Shown in pieces: positions 53,233 to 62,326 of a stretch of DNA of 64,000 bases. The notes beneath the pieces are model-generated. The model saw only the letters and a program-made list of their open reading frames with translations. It was not told where the DNA came from and did not search any database. Source of the stretch: Microbispora triticiradicis (lineage in GTDB: Bacteria; Actinomycetota; Actinomycetes; Streptosporangiales; Streptosporangiaceae). A program made the translations under genes and the position numbers. The stretch covers positions 124,001-188,000 of the forward strand of contig QFZU02000031.1 of NCBI GenBank assembly GCA_003260025.2. Reading direction: 5' to 3'. How positions within the stretch are numbered: the stretch's first letter is position 1; each line of letters begins with the position of its first letter.

Positions 53233-56200
53233 ATGACGGCAGACGCGCTGCGCCCGGGGGACCCGGAGAGGCTGGGCCCCTACCGGCTGGCGAGCAGGCT
53301 CGGCTCGGGCGGTCAGGGCGTCGTCTACGAGGGCTACGACGAGGCGGCCAACCGCGTGGCGGTCAAGGTCCTGCACGCCTACCTGTCCGGCGACTCTCCC
53401 CTGCGCCGCCGCTTCACCCGGGAGGTCACCGCGGCGCGGCAGGTGGCGTCGTTCTGCACGGCACGCATCCTGGATCACGACCTCGACGGCGAGCGCCCCT
53501 ACATCGTCACCGAGTTCGTCCCCGGCCCGAGCCTGCGTACGGCGGTGCGGGAAGAGGCTCCGCTCTCGGGGGACCGGCTGCACCGGCTGGCGCTGGGCGT
53601 GGCCACCGCGCTGGCCGCCATCCACCAGGCGGACGTGGTGCACCGTGACCTTAAGCCGGAGAACGTCCTGCTGGGCCCCGACGGGCCACGAGTGATCGAC
53701 TTCGGCATCGCCCGGGCGGCGGGCCTGTCGCTGACCTCGCTGGGGGAGCTGGCCGGCACGCCCACGTACATGGCGCCGGAGCTGTTCTCGGGAGGACGCG
53801 CCGAGCCGGCGGCGGACGTGTTCGCCTGGGGCGCGGTGGTCCTGTTCGCGGCGACGGGACGCGACGCGTTCACCGCCCCGACGACGTTCGCGGTCGTCAA
53901 CCGCCTGCTCAACCACGACCCCGACGTCGACGTCCTGCCGGAAGGGCTGCGCGAACTCGTCCGGGCCGGGCTGTCGAAGGACCCGTCCGCGCGTCCGTCC
54001 GCGCGGCGCCTGCTGCTGGCGCTGCTCAGTGGTGGCAGCGGTGGCGGGCGCGTGACGCTGGCCGAGGGCGCACGGGCCGCCGCCGACGTACAGCCCCCGG
54101 GCGCGGGGCCGGTCGACGAGCCGGCGTTGGGCACGGTGGCCGAGCGGTGCTACGCCGGGCTGACGCCGTCCGAGCGTCAGGCGGCGCGGGATCTGCTGCT
54201 GCGGCTGGTGGACGTCCGCGACCACGACGAAACGCCGCGCAGCGCCGCCTTGGACGAGCTGATCGAGGTACGGCACGCCGAGCCGGTGCTCGCCGCGTTC
54301 GAGCAGGCCGAGGTGGTACGCCGGCAGGGGGACACGGTCGCGCTGCGCAACGCCGCTCTGCTGTACGCCTGGCCCAGGCTGCGCGAATGGGTGACCGGCG
54401 ACCGCGACGCGCTCGGCCGCCACCGCGAGCTGGGCGAGGCCGCCCGGCGGTGGGCGCGGAACGGCCGCCGCCCGGAGGACCTCCTCCACGGCACCGCCCT
54501 GCGTCAGGCGCTGGAGTGGACCGCCGCCACGCACCTGACCCTCAACACCACGGAGCGGACGTTCGTCGAGGCGAGCAGGTCCGGGTCGGTGCGGCGGACG
54601 AGGCGGCGCCGCCTCACCACCACGGGCCTCGCGATCCTGCTGGTCACCTCGCTCACGGCCGGCGCCTTCGCCTGGCAGCAGTCGGTCAGGAGCGACGAGA
54701 CCGGCGGCCGCCTGGCCGACGAGCGGGCGCGGGCCACGGCCCGGCGGGTGGCGCTGCAGGCGGACGCGCTGCGCGAGGCCGACCCGGTGAAGGCGATGCT
54801 GCTCAGCGTGGCCGCCTACCGCATCGCGCCGGTCCCCGAGGCCGGATCGGCGGTGCTGAGCTCACTCGCCCAGCGGGAGCGGTCGGTCTTCACGGACCCC
54901 GCCCCGGCCAACGAGGGACGCACCCTGAGCCCCGACGGGCGGACGCTGGTCAGTGCCGGCGCCGGCCGGGTCACCGCCTACGACGTGGCGACCGGACGGC
55001 CGGTCAGGACCTTCGCCGGGATCGGCGAGGCGCCCGCCACCGCCGCGCTGGGCCCGGACGGCGACACACTGGCGCTCGCGCGGGGCAAGACGATGGAGCT
55101 GTGGAGCCTCCGGACCGGCAGGCGGCTCGGCGGGGGCCGGTGGGGGCCGAAGGAGATGATCGGCGACGCTGGCCGTCCGGACAGCGTGGAGTTCAGCCCG
55201 GGCGGGGGCTACATAGTCGTCCGGGGCAACATCGGCGGGCCGTACACCGCGCTGTGGAACGTGGCGCGGCGGGCGCCGGAAAAGCCGGAGAAGCAGTACG
55301 GATACCTTGGCGGCGCACTGCTCGGACCGGGCGACGGATTCGGCGTCGTCGACGGAGCGCTGCGGACGTTCCCCGGCGGGGGAACGCCGGTGGGCAAGCG
55401 ACTTCCGCCCGGCCGGGCGAGGGCCGTGCTCGCCCTCAGCCCCGACGGCGCGCTGGCCGCCGTGCAGGGCACCGGGACGAGGCTCTGGAACCTGTCCACC
55501 GGCAGGTGGGATCGGCGCGTCCTCCCCGGGCTCTCCACCGACGCCGTCTTCGGCCCGGACGGCCGCTTCCTGATCACCTACGACGACTCCGCGGGTGGAC
55601 ATATCACGCTGTGGCGGCTTGAGGACGCGGCCCCGATCCTCCGGCTCACCGTCGCCTCCGAGATCGTCGGATCCCCGCGGCTCGACTCCGGAAACCGCAC
55701 GCTGAGCATCCTGGACGACGCCGGACGGGTGACCGCCTACGACGTCGGCCGGCTGACCGGTCCCCGGCGCGTCCTGCCTCCCGACGCTCGGCAGGCGCAG
55801 TTCACCGCATCGGGAGACGCGTTGTTCGCCCTGACCGGCGACACCGTACGGCGATGGTCGGTGCCCGGCTTCCGCCAGACCGGACGTATCGGGGCCGGCA
55901 GGAAGGGACTGATCATGCGGGTCGGTCCCGACGGGCGCACCGTGGCCACTCTGCACCCCGACGGCCTGGCCGGTCCCACGATCTGGGACGCGGCGTCCGG
56001 GCGCAGGCTGGGCGAGGTGCCCCTGACCCAGGAGCACGACAGGTCGGACATGCGGATCAGCCCCGACGGCCGCCTGCTCGCCGTCAGCCACGCCCTGCCC
56101 AACGACTACTACGGCCAGGGCACCGTCGTCATCGTCGACCTCGCGCGACGCGAGCAGGTCATGCGGTTCGGCGACGTCGCGGGAGGCGCCCTGTCCTTCA

Positions 56201-56784
56201 GTTCCGACAGCAGATACCTCGTGACCGCCGACCAGGGCGGCGCCGACGTCATCGACCTCGTCGCCCGTAAGGTGCTCGACCCGGCCGAAGGCCCCGGCAC
56301 GCTCGCGAGGAGGTGGATGACGTTCGCGCCGAGGGGCCCGCTGGCCGCCTCGCCGTACGGGAGCAGGGCGGTGGCCCTGTGGGACACCCGCTCCTGGCGT
56401 ACGACCGGTCAGGTGTTCAGGGTGCCGGGAGACGTGCTGGGGGTCACGTTCTCCCCCGACGGGCGAATCCTGGCCGTCGCCCACGACACCAGGGTGACAA
56501 TGTTCGACACGGTCGCGGGCCGCCGGCTCGGCGGTAGCTGGACGGTGACCACCGGCGGGTTCGATTCGAGCGTGATGGACGGGCCCATGCCCGCGCTCGC
56601 CTTCACGGCCGACGGCGCGCTCCTTCGCGTGGTGGGACACGACGGCGCGTCCCAGGATCTGCCGGCCGACCCCGCGAAGGCCGTCCCCGCCGTGTGTGAA
56701 CGAGCGGGGCGCCCGCTCACCCAGCAGGAATGGCGCGAACACGTCGGAGCGGAGCTGAACTACCAGCAGGTCTGCGCTCCCTGA
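53233..56784 (+). CDS. Membrane Ser/Thr protein kinase with C-terminal WD40-like propeller
   Basis: This Hanks-type kinase of 1183 residues has LGSGGQGVVYEGYD, Lys45 in VAVKVL, HRDLKPENV (Asp139), DFGIA (Asp157) and GTPTYMAPE. A helical linker (290-460) resembles the region found in STAND-like kinase-propeller proteins (RHAEPVLAAFEQAEVVRRQG). A membrane helix lies near 462-482 (LAILLVTSLTAGAFAW). Residues 530-1150 form a beta-propeller with many SPDGRTLVSAG- and FSPDGRILAVAHD-like blades, which would lie outside the cell as a sensor. It stands alone 57 bp after the pseudogene; the ligand and targets are unknown. Confidence 0.9.
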   Translation: MTADALRPGDPERLGPYRLASRLGSGGQGVVYEGYDEAANRVAVKVLHAYLSGDSPLRRRFTREVTAARQVASFCTARILDHDLDGERPYIVTEFVPGPSLRTAVREEAPLSGDRLHRLALGVATALAAIHQADVVHRDLKPENVLLGPDGPRVIDFGIARAAGLSLTSLGELAGTPTYMAPELFSGGRAEPAADVFAWGAVVLFAATGRDAFTAPTTFAVVNRLLNHDPDVDVLPEGLRELVRAGLSKDPSARPSARRLLLALLSGGSGGGRVTLAEGARAAADVQPPGAGPVDEPALGTVAERCYAGLTPSERQAARDLLLRLVDVRDHDETPRSAALDELIEVRHAEPVLAAFEQAEVVRRQGDTVALRNAALLYAWPRLREWVTGDRDALGRHRELGEAARRWARNGRRPEDLLHGTALRQALEWTAATHLTLNTTERTFVEASRSGSVRRTRRRRLTTTGLAILLVTSLTAGAFAWQQSVRSDETGGRLADERARATARRVALQADALREADPVKAMLLSVAAYRIAPVPEAGSAVLSSLAQRERSVFTDPAPANEGRTLSPDGRTLVSAGAGRVTAYDVATGRPVRTFAGIGEAPATAALGPDGDTLALARGKTMELWSLRTGRRLGGGRWGPKEMIGDAGRPDSVEFSPGGGYIVVRGNIGGPYTALWNVARRAPEKPEKQYGYLGGALLGPGDGFGVVDGALRTFPGGGTPVGKRLPPGRARAVLALSPDGALAAVQGTGTRLWNLSTGRWDRRVLPGLSTDAVFGPDGRFLITYDDSAGGHITLWRLEDAAPILRLTVASEIVGSPRLDSGNRTLSILDDAGRVTAYDVGRLTGPRRVLPPDARQAQFTASGDALFALTGDTVRRWSVPGFRQTGRIGAGRKGLIMRVGPDGRTVATLHPDGLAGPTIWDAASGRRLGEVPLTQEHDRSDMRISPDGRLLAVSHALPNDYYGQGTVVIVDLARREQVMRFGDVAGGALSFSSDSRYLVTADQGGADVIDLVARKVLDPAEGPGTLARRWMTFAPRGPLAASPYGSRAVALWDTRSWRTTGQVFRVPGDVLGVTFSPDGRILAVAHDTRVTMFDTVAGRRLGGSWTVTTGGFDSSVMDGPMPALAFTADGALLRVVGHDGASQDLPADPAKAVPAVCERAGRPLTQQEWREHVGAELNYQQVCAP

Positions 56785-56860
56785 CACGTGACCCCACCGG
56801 ACAGAGCCGGCCCGTCGCAGATCATGTCTCCCGTGGCCCACTCCACCCGCTGGGGCAGGG

Positions 56861-56891
56861 TTGACCCTGACACCGTGTGAGGTCGTAGACC
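56861..56891 (+). promoter_or_regulatory. MerR-type promoter with 19-bp spacer
   Basis: TTGACC (-35, 56861-56866) and TAGACC (-10, 56886-56891) are 19 bp apart, the over-long spacing that MerR proteins correct by twisting DNA. The spacer holds the imperfect dyad CCTGACACC-GTGTGAGG. The start codon follows at 56901, so the mRNA would be short-leadered or leaderless. Confidence 0.65.
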
Positions 56892-56900
56892 GGAGGCGTC

Positions 56901-57719
56901 ATGTTCAGTATCGGAGATTTCGCCCGCCTCGGCCGGGTGTCCGTGCGTATGCTGCGGCACTACGACGCGCTTGGACTGCTCCGGCCCGCGAGGGTCGACC
57001 ACGCCACCGGCTACCGCTACTACGAGGCGGGGCAGCTGTCCCGGCTCAACCGCCTGATCGCGCTCAAGGATCTCGGCCTGACACTCGAACAGGTGGGGCG
57101 GATCCTTGAGCAGAAGGTCGGCCCGGAGGAACTGCACGGCATGCTGCGGCTGCGCCGGGCCGAACTGGCGGCGCGGCTGGCCGACGAGAGCATGCGGCTG
57201 GCCAGGGTCGAGGCGAGGCTCCGATTGATCGAAACGGAGGGTCTCATGTCCGTGGACGTCGTCGTCAAGAGTGTCCCCGCGGTCCGTCTCGCCGAGCTGA
57301 GCGGCATCGCGGAGAGCTACGAGTCCGAGAAGATCAGCCCCGTGATCCAGCCGCTGTACGACGAGCTGTGCCGGCGGATCTGCGAGGCGGGCCTGACCGT
57401 CACCGGCCCGACGGTCGCCTACTACGAGCAGGTCCCCGAGGGGGTGCGGGTGCACGCGGGAGCCCCGGTGAACGCGGAGCCGGGCGGCGCCTACGACTTC
57501 GACGTCGTGGACCTGCCCGCGATCGAGCAGGCGGCCACCGTCGTCCACCACGGCACCATGGACCAGGCGGATCTCACGACCCAGCGGCTCGCCCAGTGGA
57601 TCGAGGAGAACGGCTACCGCAGTTCCGGCTTCGCCCGGGAGGTGTACCTCACGTACGGCTGCGGCGATCCGGCCACCTGGGTGACGGAACTGCAGGAGCC
57701 CATCTCCCGGGAGGCGTAG
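56901..57719 (+). CDS. MerR-family regulator with effector-binding (GyrI-like) domain
   Basis: This protein of 272 residues begins MFSIGDFARLGRVSVRMLRH followed by YDALGLLRP, the MerR winged helix. It has a coiled-coil dimer helix (about 75-115, LRRAELAARLADESMRLARV) and a GyrI-like ligand-binding domain (VVVKSVPAVRLAELSGIAES to the end) like that of BmrR and TipA-type activators of drug genes. An overlapping 19-bp-spacer promoter indicates autoregulation. GGAGG sits 4 bases before the ATG. Confidence 0.9.
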   Translation: MFSIGDFARLGRVSVRMLRHYDALGLLRPARVDHATGYRYYEAGQLSRLNRLIALKDLGLTLEQVGRILEQKVGPEELHGMLRLRRAELAARLADESMRLARVEARLRLIETEGLMSVDVVVKSVPAVRLAELSGIAESYESEKISPVIQPLYDELCRRICEAGLTVTGPTVAYYEQVPEGVRVHAGAPVNAEPGGAYDFDVVDLPAIEQAATVVHHGTMDQADLTTQRLAQWIEENGYRSSGFAREVYLTYGCGDPATWVTELQEPISREA

Positions 57720-58229
57720 CAGCGGGCTGGGAGCCGCACCCTCGGGTGTCGCTCGCCGCCGGTGAGCCGCGTCGAGCTCCCACTTCCGGAGGGCTGCGAT
57801 GTCTTCGGCGACGCCTTCCCTTGGATCTATCCGGAAAGGAGTTGAATTACTTTCGATCGAGAGTGGCATCCACTCCGCATTCCTCGGCGCCCTGTTTTTC
57901 TTGTACGGAATTTTGGCGGCGCGCCCCCGGAAAACACACCGGTGTTTATCGATCGCGGGCCCGGGGACGGTTGTCGGCGAATCGCCCCTTTTCGGGGGTG
58001 TTGCCCAGTTCCGGGAGGCTGACATGAACGGATTCTTGCCGTACCGCGATTCGACTCCGGCTACCCGTGTCGGCGGTGTACGCGGCTGGCAGGCGGACAT
58101 TCTCCGCGGTGAGTCATAGCCGATACGAGTCACAGCTGAGCGATTCAGCGAGTCGAGGTGCTGCGGTGCGCAGAGGCCGCAGTGCCTCGATCAACGGCAG
58201 GCGGGTCGGCGCATTCCGGGGGGCGTTTC
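57720..58229. other. AT-richer intergenic region with a hairpin
   Basis: These 510 bases include a stretch (57830-57920) with lower GC than the genes on either side. I see no convincing gene; small frames there match no family. A stem with twelve pairs (two G-U) and a 10-nt loop lies at 58155-58188, just upstream of the prolyl oligopeptidase start. Confidence 0.45.
58155..58188 (+). promoter_or_regulatory. RNA hairpin upstream of the prolyl oligopeptidase gene
   Basis: GAGGTGCTGCGG pairs with CCGCAGTGCCTC through 12 base pairs, two of them G-U, with loop TGCGCAGAGG. It ends 41 bases before the ATG at 58230. It could be a terminator or a 5'-UTR control element. Confidence 0.5.
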
Positions 58230-60440
58230 ATGGCGCGCTTGTTCTATCCGGCCGCATTTCGCGGCGACATCGTGGAGGATCTGTTCGGATTTCCGGTCTC
58301 CGATCCCTACCGATGGCTGGAGAACGGCGACGACCCGCGCGTACGGGAATGGGCAGAGGCCCAGGACCGTCTCTTCCGGACCTGCCGCGCCGGATGGCGT
58401 GAGAGGCGGTCGTGGGCGGCTCTGGTGGACCAGGTGTCGTCCTACGGCGTCTCGGAGCCTCCGATGGCGCGCGGTCCGTTCCTGTTCCTGACCGAGTGGC
58501 CCCGCGGGGACGAGCAGCGGCGCCTTCTCGTCGTCGACGCCGAGGGGAACAGGCGGGTGCTGGTCGATCCCGGGCGGATCGACCCGTCCGGGCAGACCGG
58601 GCTGCACGCCTGGTGGCCGTCGCGCGAGGGCGAACGCGTGGCCGTCCAGATGGAGGTCGCCGAACAGCCCGGCAGCGACATCGTGGTGCTGGACGCGCGT
58701 ACCGGCGAGACGGTGGACGGCCCGTTGCCGCGCGCCCGCAACACCTCGCTCGCGTGGCTGCCGGGAGGGGACGCGTTCTACTACGTCAGCCGGGTGCCCG
58801 ACGAGGACCTCGCCCCGGGTGACACGCGCCTGCATCGGCGGGTGCGCCTCCACCGGATCGGCACCCCTGACCGGCGGGACCCGGTGGTGTTCGGCGGCGA
58901 GGACGCCCCCGACCACTACTACGGCCTCACGATCAGCGCCGACGGCCGTTTCATGGCGATCACCGCGACGGCCGGGCCCGCCCCGCGGAACGACGTGTAC
59001 GTGGCCGACCTCACCGGTCCGGAGGCTCCACGCTTCGTCAGGTTCGTGGACGGTGACGCCCTGGGCGCCCGCGTCCTCCCACGCTTCCTCCCGGACGGCG
59101 ATCTCCTGCTGGTGACCGACCACCAGGCCCCGTGCGGCCGCGTCTGCGTCGCCCGCCGGCACGACACCGTCCCCAACGCGCGGCACGACGCCGGCCCCGC
59201 TCCCCGGTACGACACCGATCCGGCCGCATGGCGCGACCTGGTGGCCGAAGACCCCGAGGCACCCCTCGACGAGTGCGTGGTGCTGGACGACCCGGCGCTC
59301 GCGCGGCCCCTGCTGCTGGTGGCTCGCGCCCGGCACGGCACCTCCACCCTGACGCTGCACGACCTCGGCACCGGCCGGCCGCTCACCGACCTGCCCCTGC
59401 CCGGCGCGGGCGTCGTGTCGTCCCTGCGTACGGCCCTTCCGCACGGGCGTCGGGCGTGGTTCGGCTACTGCGACGCGACCACGCCTCCCGCCGTCTACCG
59501 CTACGACGGCGTCACGGGGACGGTCGAACACGAGGCGGGCGCGACGGCCGGCCGTACCCCGGAGATCCGCAGCCGGGTCGTCCGCTACCGGGCCGGCGAC
59601 GGCACCGAGATCCCGCTGTTCCTGTTCACCCCGGCGGGGCGACTGGAAGGCCCCCGCCCCACCCTCCTGTACGGCTACGGCAGCTTCGGCATGCCGATGC
59701 GCCCGTGGTTCTTCCCGGCCGCGGCGGCATGGGTCGCCGCCGGAGGGATCTACGCCGTCGCCTGCGTACGCGGAGGCGGCGAGGAAGGGCAGCGGTGGCA
59801 CGACGCCGGTCGCGGGCCGCACAAGCACCGCGCGATCGGCGACTTCAACGACGCCGCGGCCTGGCTGACCGGCACCGGCATGACGACCCGCGACCGGCTG
59901 GCCAGCTACGGCCAGTCCGCGGGCGGGCTGCTGGTCACCGCCGCGGCCGTCCGGCGGCCGGACCTGTACGCCGCGGTCGTCGCCGAGGGCCCGCTGTGCG
60001 ACATGGCGCGGTACGAACGCTTCGGTCTGGGACGCACGTGGACCGAGGAGTTCGGCACCGCCACCGACCCGGAGCAGCTTCGATGGCTGCTGGAATACTC
60101 CCCTTATCACCACGTCACGCCCGGAACCTCCTATCCCGCGTTCCTGCTCACCGGCGCGGTGACCGATCTGCAGACCGGAGAGGCCCACGTCACCAAGATG
60201 TGCGCGGCGCTCCAGCACGCCACCGGCGGCGACCGGCCGATCCTCATGCGCCGGGACCCCGGCACCGCCCACGCCGCCTCTCCCGCGAGCAAGGAACGCG
60301 CCCTGACCGCGGACATCCTCGCCTTCGCCGCGGAACACACCGGTCTCTCACCCGATCGCCACGGCGGAACGAACCGGAGCGGCGACCGGCGGTCGGTGCT
60401 GGTGAACCCACCGGAGGGGACGTACGTTTCTGGGGCATGA
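58230..60440 (+). CDS. Prolyl oligopeptidase, peptidase family S9A
   Basis: This enzyme of 736 residues has an N-terminal propeller (about 60-420) and an alpha/beta-hydrolase catalytic domain. It starts with SDPYRWLENGDDPRVREWAE, as S9A peptidases do. The triad is Ser563 in ASYGQSAGGLLVTAA, Asp646 in TGAVTDLQTGEAH and His near 681 in GTAHAASPASK. The usual GGSNGG is GQSAGG here. There is no signal peptide, so it is cytosolic and should cut short peptides after Pro. GGGGGG precedes the ATG at 58230; its stop overlaps the start of a lipoprotein gene (ATGA). A role in RiPP leader removal was considered but there is no synthetase here. Confidence 0.9.
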   Translation: MARLFYPAAFRGDIVEDLFGFPVSDPYRWLENGDDPRVREWAEAQDRLFRTCRAGWRERRSWAALVDQVSSYGVSEPPMARGPFLFLTEWPRGDEQRRLLVVDAEGNRRVLVDPGRIDPSGQTGLHAWWPSREGERVAVQMEVAEQPGSDIVVLDARTGETVDGPLPRARNTSLAWLPGGDAFYYVSRVPDEDLAPGDTRLHRRVRLHRIGTPDRRDPVVFGGEDAPDHYYGLTISADGRFMAITATAGPAPRNDVYVADLTGPEAPRFVRFVDGDALGARVLPRFLPDGDLLLVTDHQAPCGRVCVARRHDTVPNARHDAGPAPRYDTDPAAWRDLVAEDPEAPLDECVVLDDPALARPLLLVARARHGTSTLTLHDLGTGRPLTDLPLPGAGVVSSLRTALPHGRRAWFGYCDATTPPAVYRYDGVTGTVEHEAGATAGRTPEIRSRVVRYRAGDGTEIPLFLFTPAGRLEGPRPTLLYGYGSFGMPMRPWFFPAAAAWVAAGGIYAVACVRGGGEEGQRWHDAGRGPHKHRAIGDFNDAAAWLTGTGMTTRDRLASYGQSAGGLLVTAAAVRRPDLYAAVVAEGPLCDMARYERFGLGRTWTEEFGTATDPEQLRWLLEYSPYHHVTPGTSYPAFLLTGAVTDLQTGEAHVTKMCAALQHATGGDRPILMRRDPGTAHAASPASKERALTADILAFAAEHTGLSPDRHGGTNRSGDRRSVLVNPPEGTYVSGA

Positions 60441-61189
60441 GATTGCGAACGATCCTGCTCGTGGCGGTGTTGTCGCTGGCAGCGGCGTGTGGAGAGGCGA
60501 CGTCGGCCACAACGGCGGCCCCCGCCGGCGACGGGCCGGCCACGCCGGTCGCCCTGTGGGGCGCCGAAGGCGGGTTCGTGACCCCGACCGTGAACGTGCT
60601 GCGTCCGCCCCGGGTGGTGCTGTACGGAGACGGCCTGGTGGTCGCGGACGCGAGCAGGCAACTGAGGCTCACCGACGCCGAGACCGGCGGGACGGTCGCG
60701 GCGATGGAGAGGTATCTGACCGGGCAGCCGCCGACGGCCCGGCCGAGCCCGGGCGCGCCGTCGGTGGCGGACGTGCCGACCACCGTCCTCGCCGTACGGG
60801 GGAAGGACGGGAAGATGCGGGAGGTCCGGGCCGAGGCCCTGGAACAGGTCGCGGAGTTCTACCCCAGGGAACTCATGGACGCGAAGAAGCTGATGGAGGG
60901 CCTGGCGGCCCGCGCCGGCACGGAGGGCACCGCCTACACCGCCCCGCGCGTACGGATGGTGGCCGAAGGGGTCGACTCGGTGGAGGGCAAGCCGGCCCGG
61001 TGGCCCGCGAAGGTCCCCGAGCCCGACGGCCCGGCCGACCCGGTCTGGCGGAAGGACCTGGACGGCGAGGCGGCGAGCGCGCTCGCCAGGGCCGTTCCCG
61101 CCGGGCAGGACCACGGCCGGCCGATCTTCAGGACCGCTTCGGGGAAGGTGTTCGTGCTCTCCTGGCGATATCTGCTGCCCGACGAGTGA
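60437..61189 (+). CDS. Predicted lipoprotein of unknown function
   Basis: The 250-residue product has a short signal with a lipobox ending in AAAC (Cys18) and so should be membrane-anchored outside. The rest has PTVNVLRPPRVVLYGDGLVV and the C-terminal FRTASGKVFVLSWRYLLPDE, without a family I can name. The ATG overlaps the prolyl oligopeptidase stop, so the two are translated together. Its last 62 bases overlap, tail to tail, the end of the convergent DUF916-like gene. Confidence 0.7.
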   Translation: MRLRTILLVAVLSLAAACGEATSATTAAPAGDGPATPVALWGAEGGFVTPTVNVLRPPRVVLYGDGLVVADASRQLRLTDAETGGTVAAMERYLTGQPPTARPSPGAPSVADVPTTVLAVRGKDGKMREVRAEALEQVAEFYPRELMDAKKLMEGLAARAGTEGTAYTAPRVRMVAEGVDSVEGKPARWPAKVPEPDGPADPVWRKDLDGEAASALARAVPAGQDHGRPIFRTASGKVFVLSWRYLLPDE

Positions 61190-62192
61190 CCCGCCGTCCG
61201 GCGGCCGGGACGGTCAGAGCCGTGACGACGAGCCCGCCGAGGACGACGAGGACGAGCAGCGCGGCCCAGGGGATGGTCCAGGCGTCCGTGGTGCTCTCGA
61301 CGGCGGCGAGCGGGGCGACCGAGCCCGACGCGTCGGCGAGCAGCGGGACGAGGGTGACCGTCCCCGTCAGCCTCAGCGCGGGAGCCACTCCGCGCACCGG
61401 CACCGAGACCTTCCAGGTCTCGCCCGGCAGCAGCGGGGGCGAGTCGGCGATCTGCCCCGCGCGGACGCCGAAACGCCCGAAGGGGCCGGAGGTGGACACC
61501 TCCTGCCGCGCGGTGAGGATGGCGTTGCCGGTGTTGCGGATCGTGTACGTGACGGTGGCGTCGCCCTTCCCGAACGGATCGGGCGTGCCGGAGTAGCCGA
61601 CGTGCAGGCCCTCCACCGACAGGCTCGGCCTGAGCACCCCGCCCACGCGGAGGCGGATCCGGATGCCGAGACGCCGCCCGTCCGCCTCGCCGGACCGGGG
61701 TGGGCCGGTCACGACGCCGCCCATGTACTCGCCGGGTGCGGCGTCGTCCGGCAGGGCAACCGTGAACGGCACCTCGGCCGACCCTCCGGGCGGGACCGTC
61801 ACGTCGGGCCGGGCGGGGTGGACCCACGCGCCCACCCCGGCGGGCGTCGCGTCCTCGCCGGCGAGGTCGAGCCCGCCCTGTCCCGTGGTGAACGCGTCCG
61901 CGGCGTACACGGCGAGGTGGAGCGGCGTCGTGCCGTGGTTGACGACCACGAGACCGTCCTCGATCCGCCCTCCGGGGTCGAGGGTGTAGGCGTAGTTGCG
62001 CCGGTCGGACCCGAAGTCGTTGGAAGCCGTCCGCACCGTCCAGGAGCCCTCGCCGTCCGCCGCAGCGGCGGGTCCCGCCCCCGCTGCGAGGAGACCGATC
62101 GCGGCGAGCAGCGCCACGACGACGGCACGGGCGAGAACGGCGCGGGCGAGGGTGTCGGCCGCCGTGGTCGTACGCGGTCCGGGGGAGTACAT
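61128..62192 (-). CDS. DUF916-like surface protein with C-terminal membrane anchor
   Basis: The exported protein of about 354 residues has a signal helix (VVVALLAAIGLLAAGAG), a first beta-sandwich domain typical of DUF916/WxL-interacting proteins (RRNYAYTLDPGGRIEDGLVV, then VPPGGSAEVPFTVALPDDAA and APGEYMGGVV), a second sandwich (VTYTIRNTGNAILTARQEVS), and a C-terminal helix followed by a basic tail (WAALLVLVVLGGLVVTALTV). That layout suits a wall- or membrane-anchored scaffold. I chose the ATG at 62192; the frame also reaches 62273. It is convergent with the lipoprotein gene and overlaps it by 62 bp. Confidence 0.8.
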   Translation of the reverse strand: MYSPGPRTTTAADTLARAVLARAVVVALLAAIGLLAAGAGPAAAADGEGSWTVRTASNDFGSDRRNYAYTLDPGGRIEDGLVVVNHGTTPLHLAVYAADAFTTGQGGLDLAGEDATPAGVGAWVHPARPDVTVPPGGSAEVPFTVALPDDAAPGEYMGGVVTGPPRSGEADGRRLGIRIRLRVGGVLRPSLSVEGLHVGYSGTPDPFGKGDATVTYTIRNTGNAILTARQEVSTSGPFGRFGVRAGQIADSPPLLPGETWKVSVPVRGVAPALRLTGTVTLVPLLADASGSVAPLAAVESTTDAWTIPWAALLVLVVLGGLVVTALTVPAAGRRVTRRAADIARRARTPSPKRS

Positions 62193-62326
62193 GCGAATGG
62201 TCCTCGGGTGGGTCGGGGAGCGGAGGGAGGGAGGACGTGTGGTGGGGCGGGCGCCGGACGGCGCCCGCCCCACCGGGCCGAGCCCGATCAGCTCGTCGTG
62301 ACCGGCCGCGCGTCACCGCCTGTCGG

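Noticed and set aside
57799..58119. A small + strand frame before the prolyl oligopeptidase, as a RiPP precursor
   Set aside because: No ribosome binding site or core-peptide pattern, and no lanthipeptide or other RiPP synthetase in the window.
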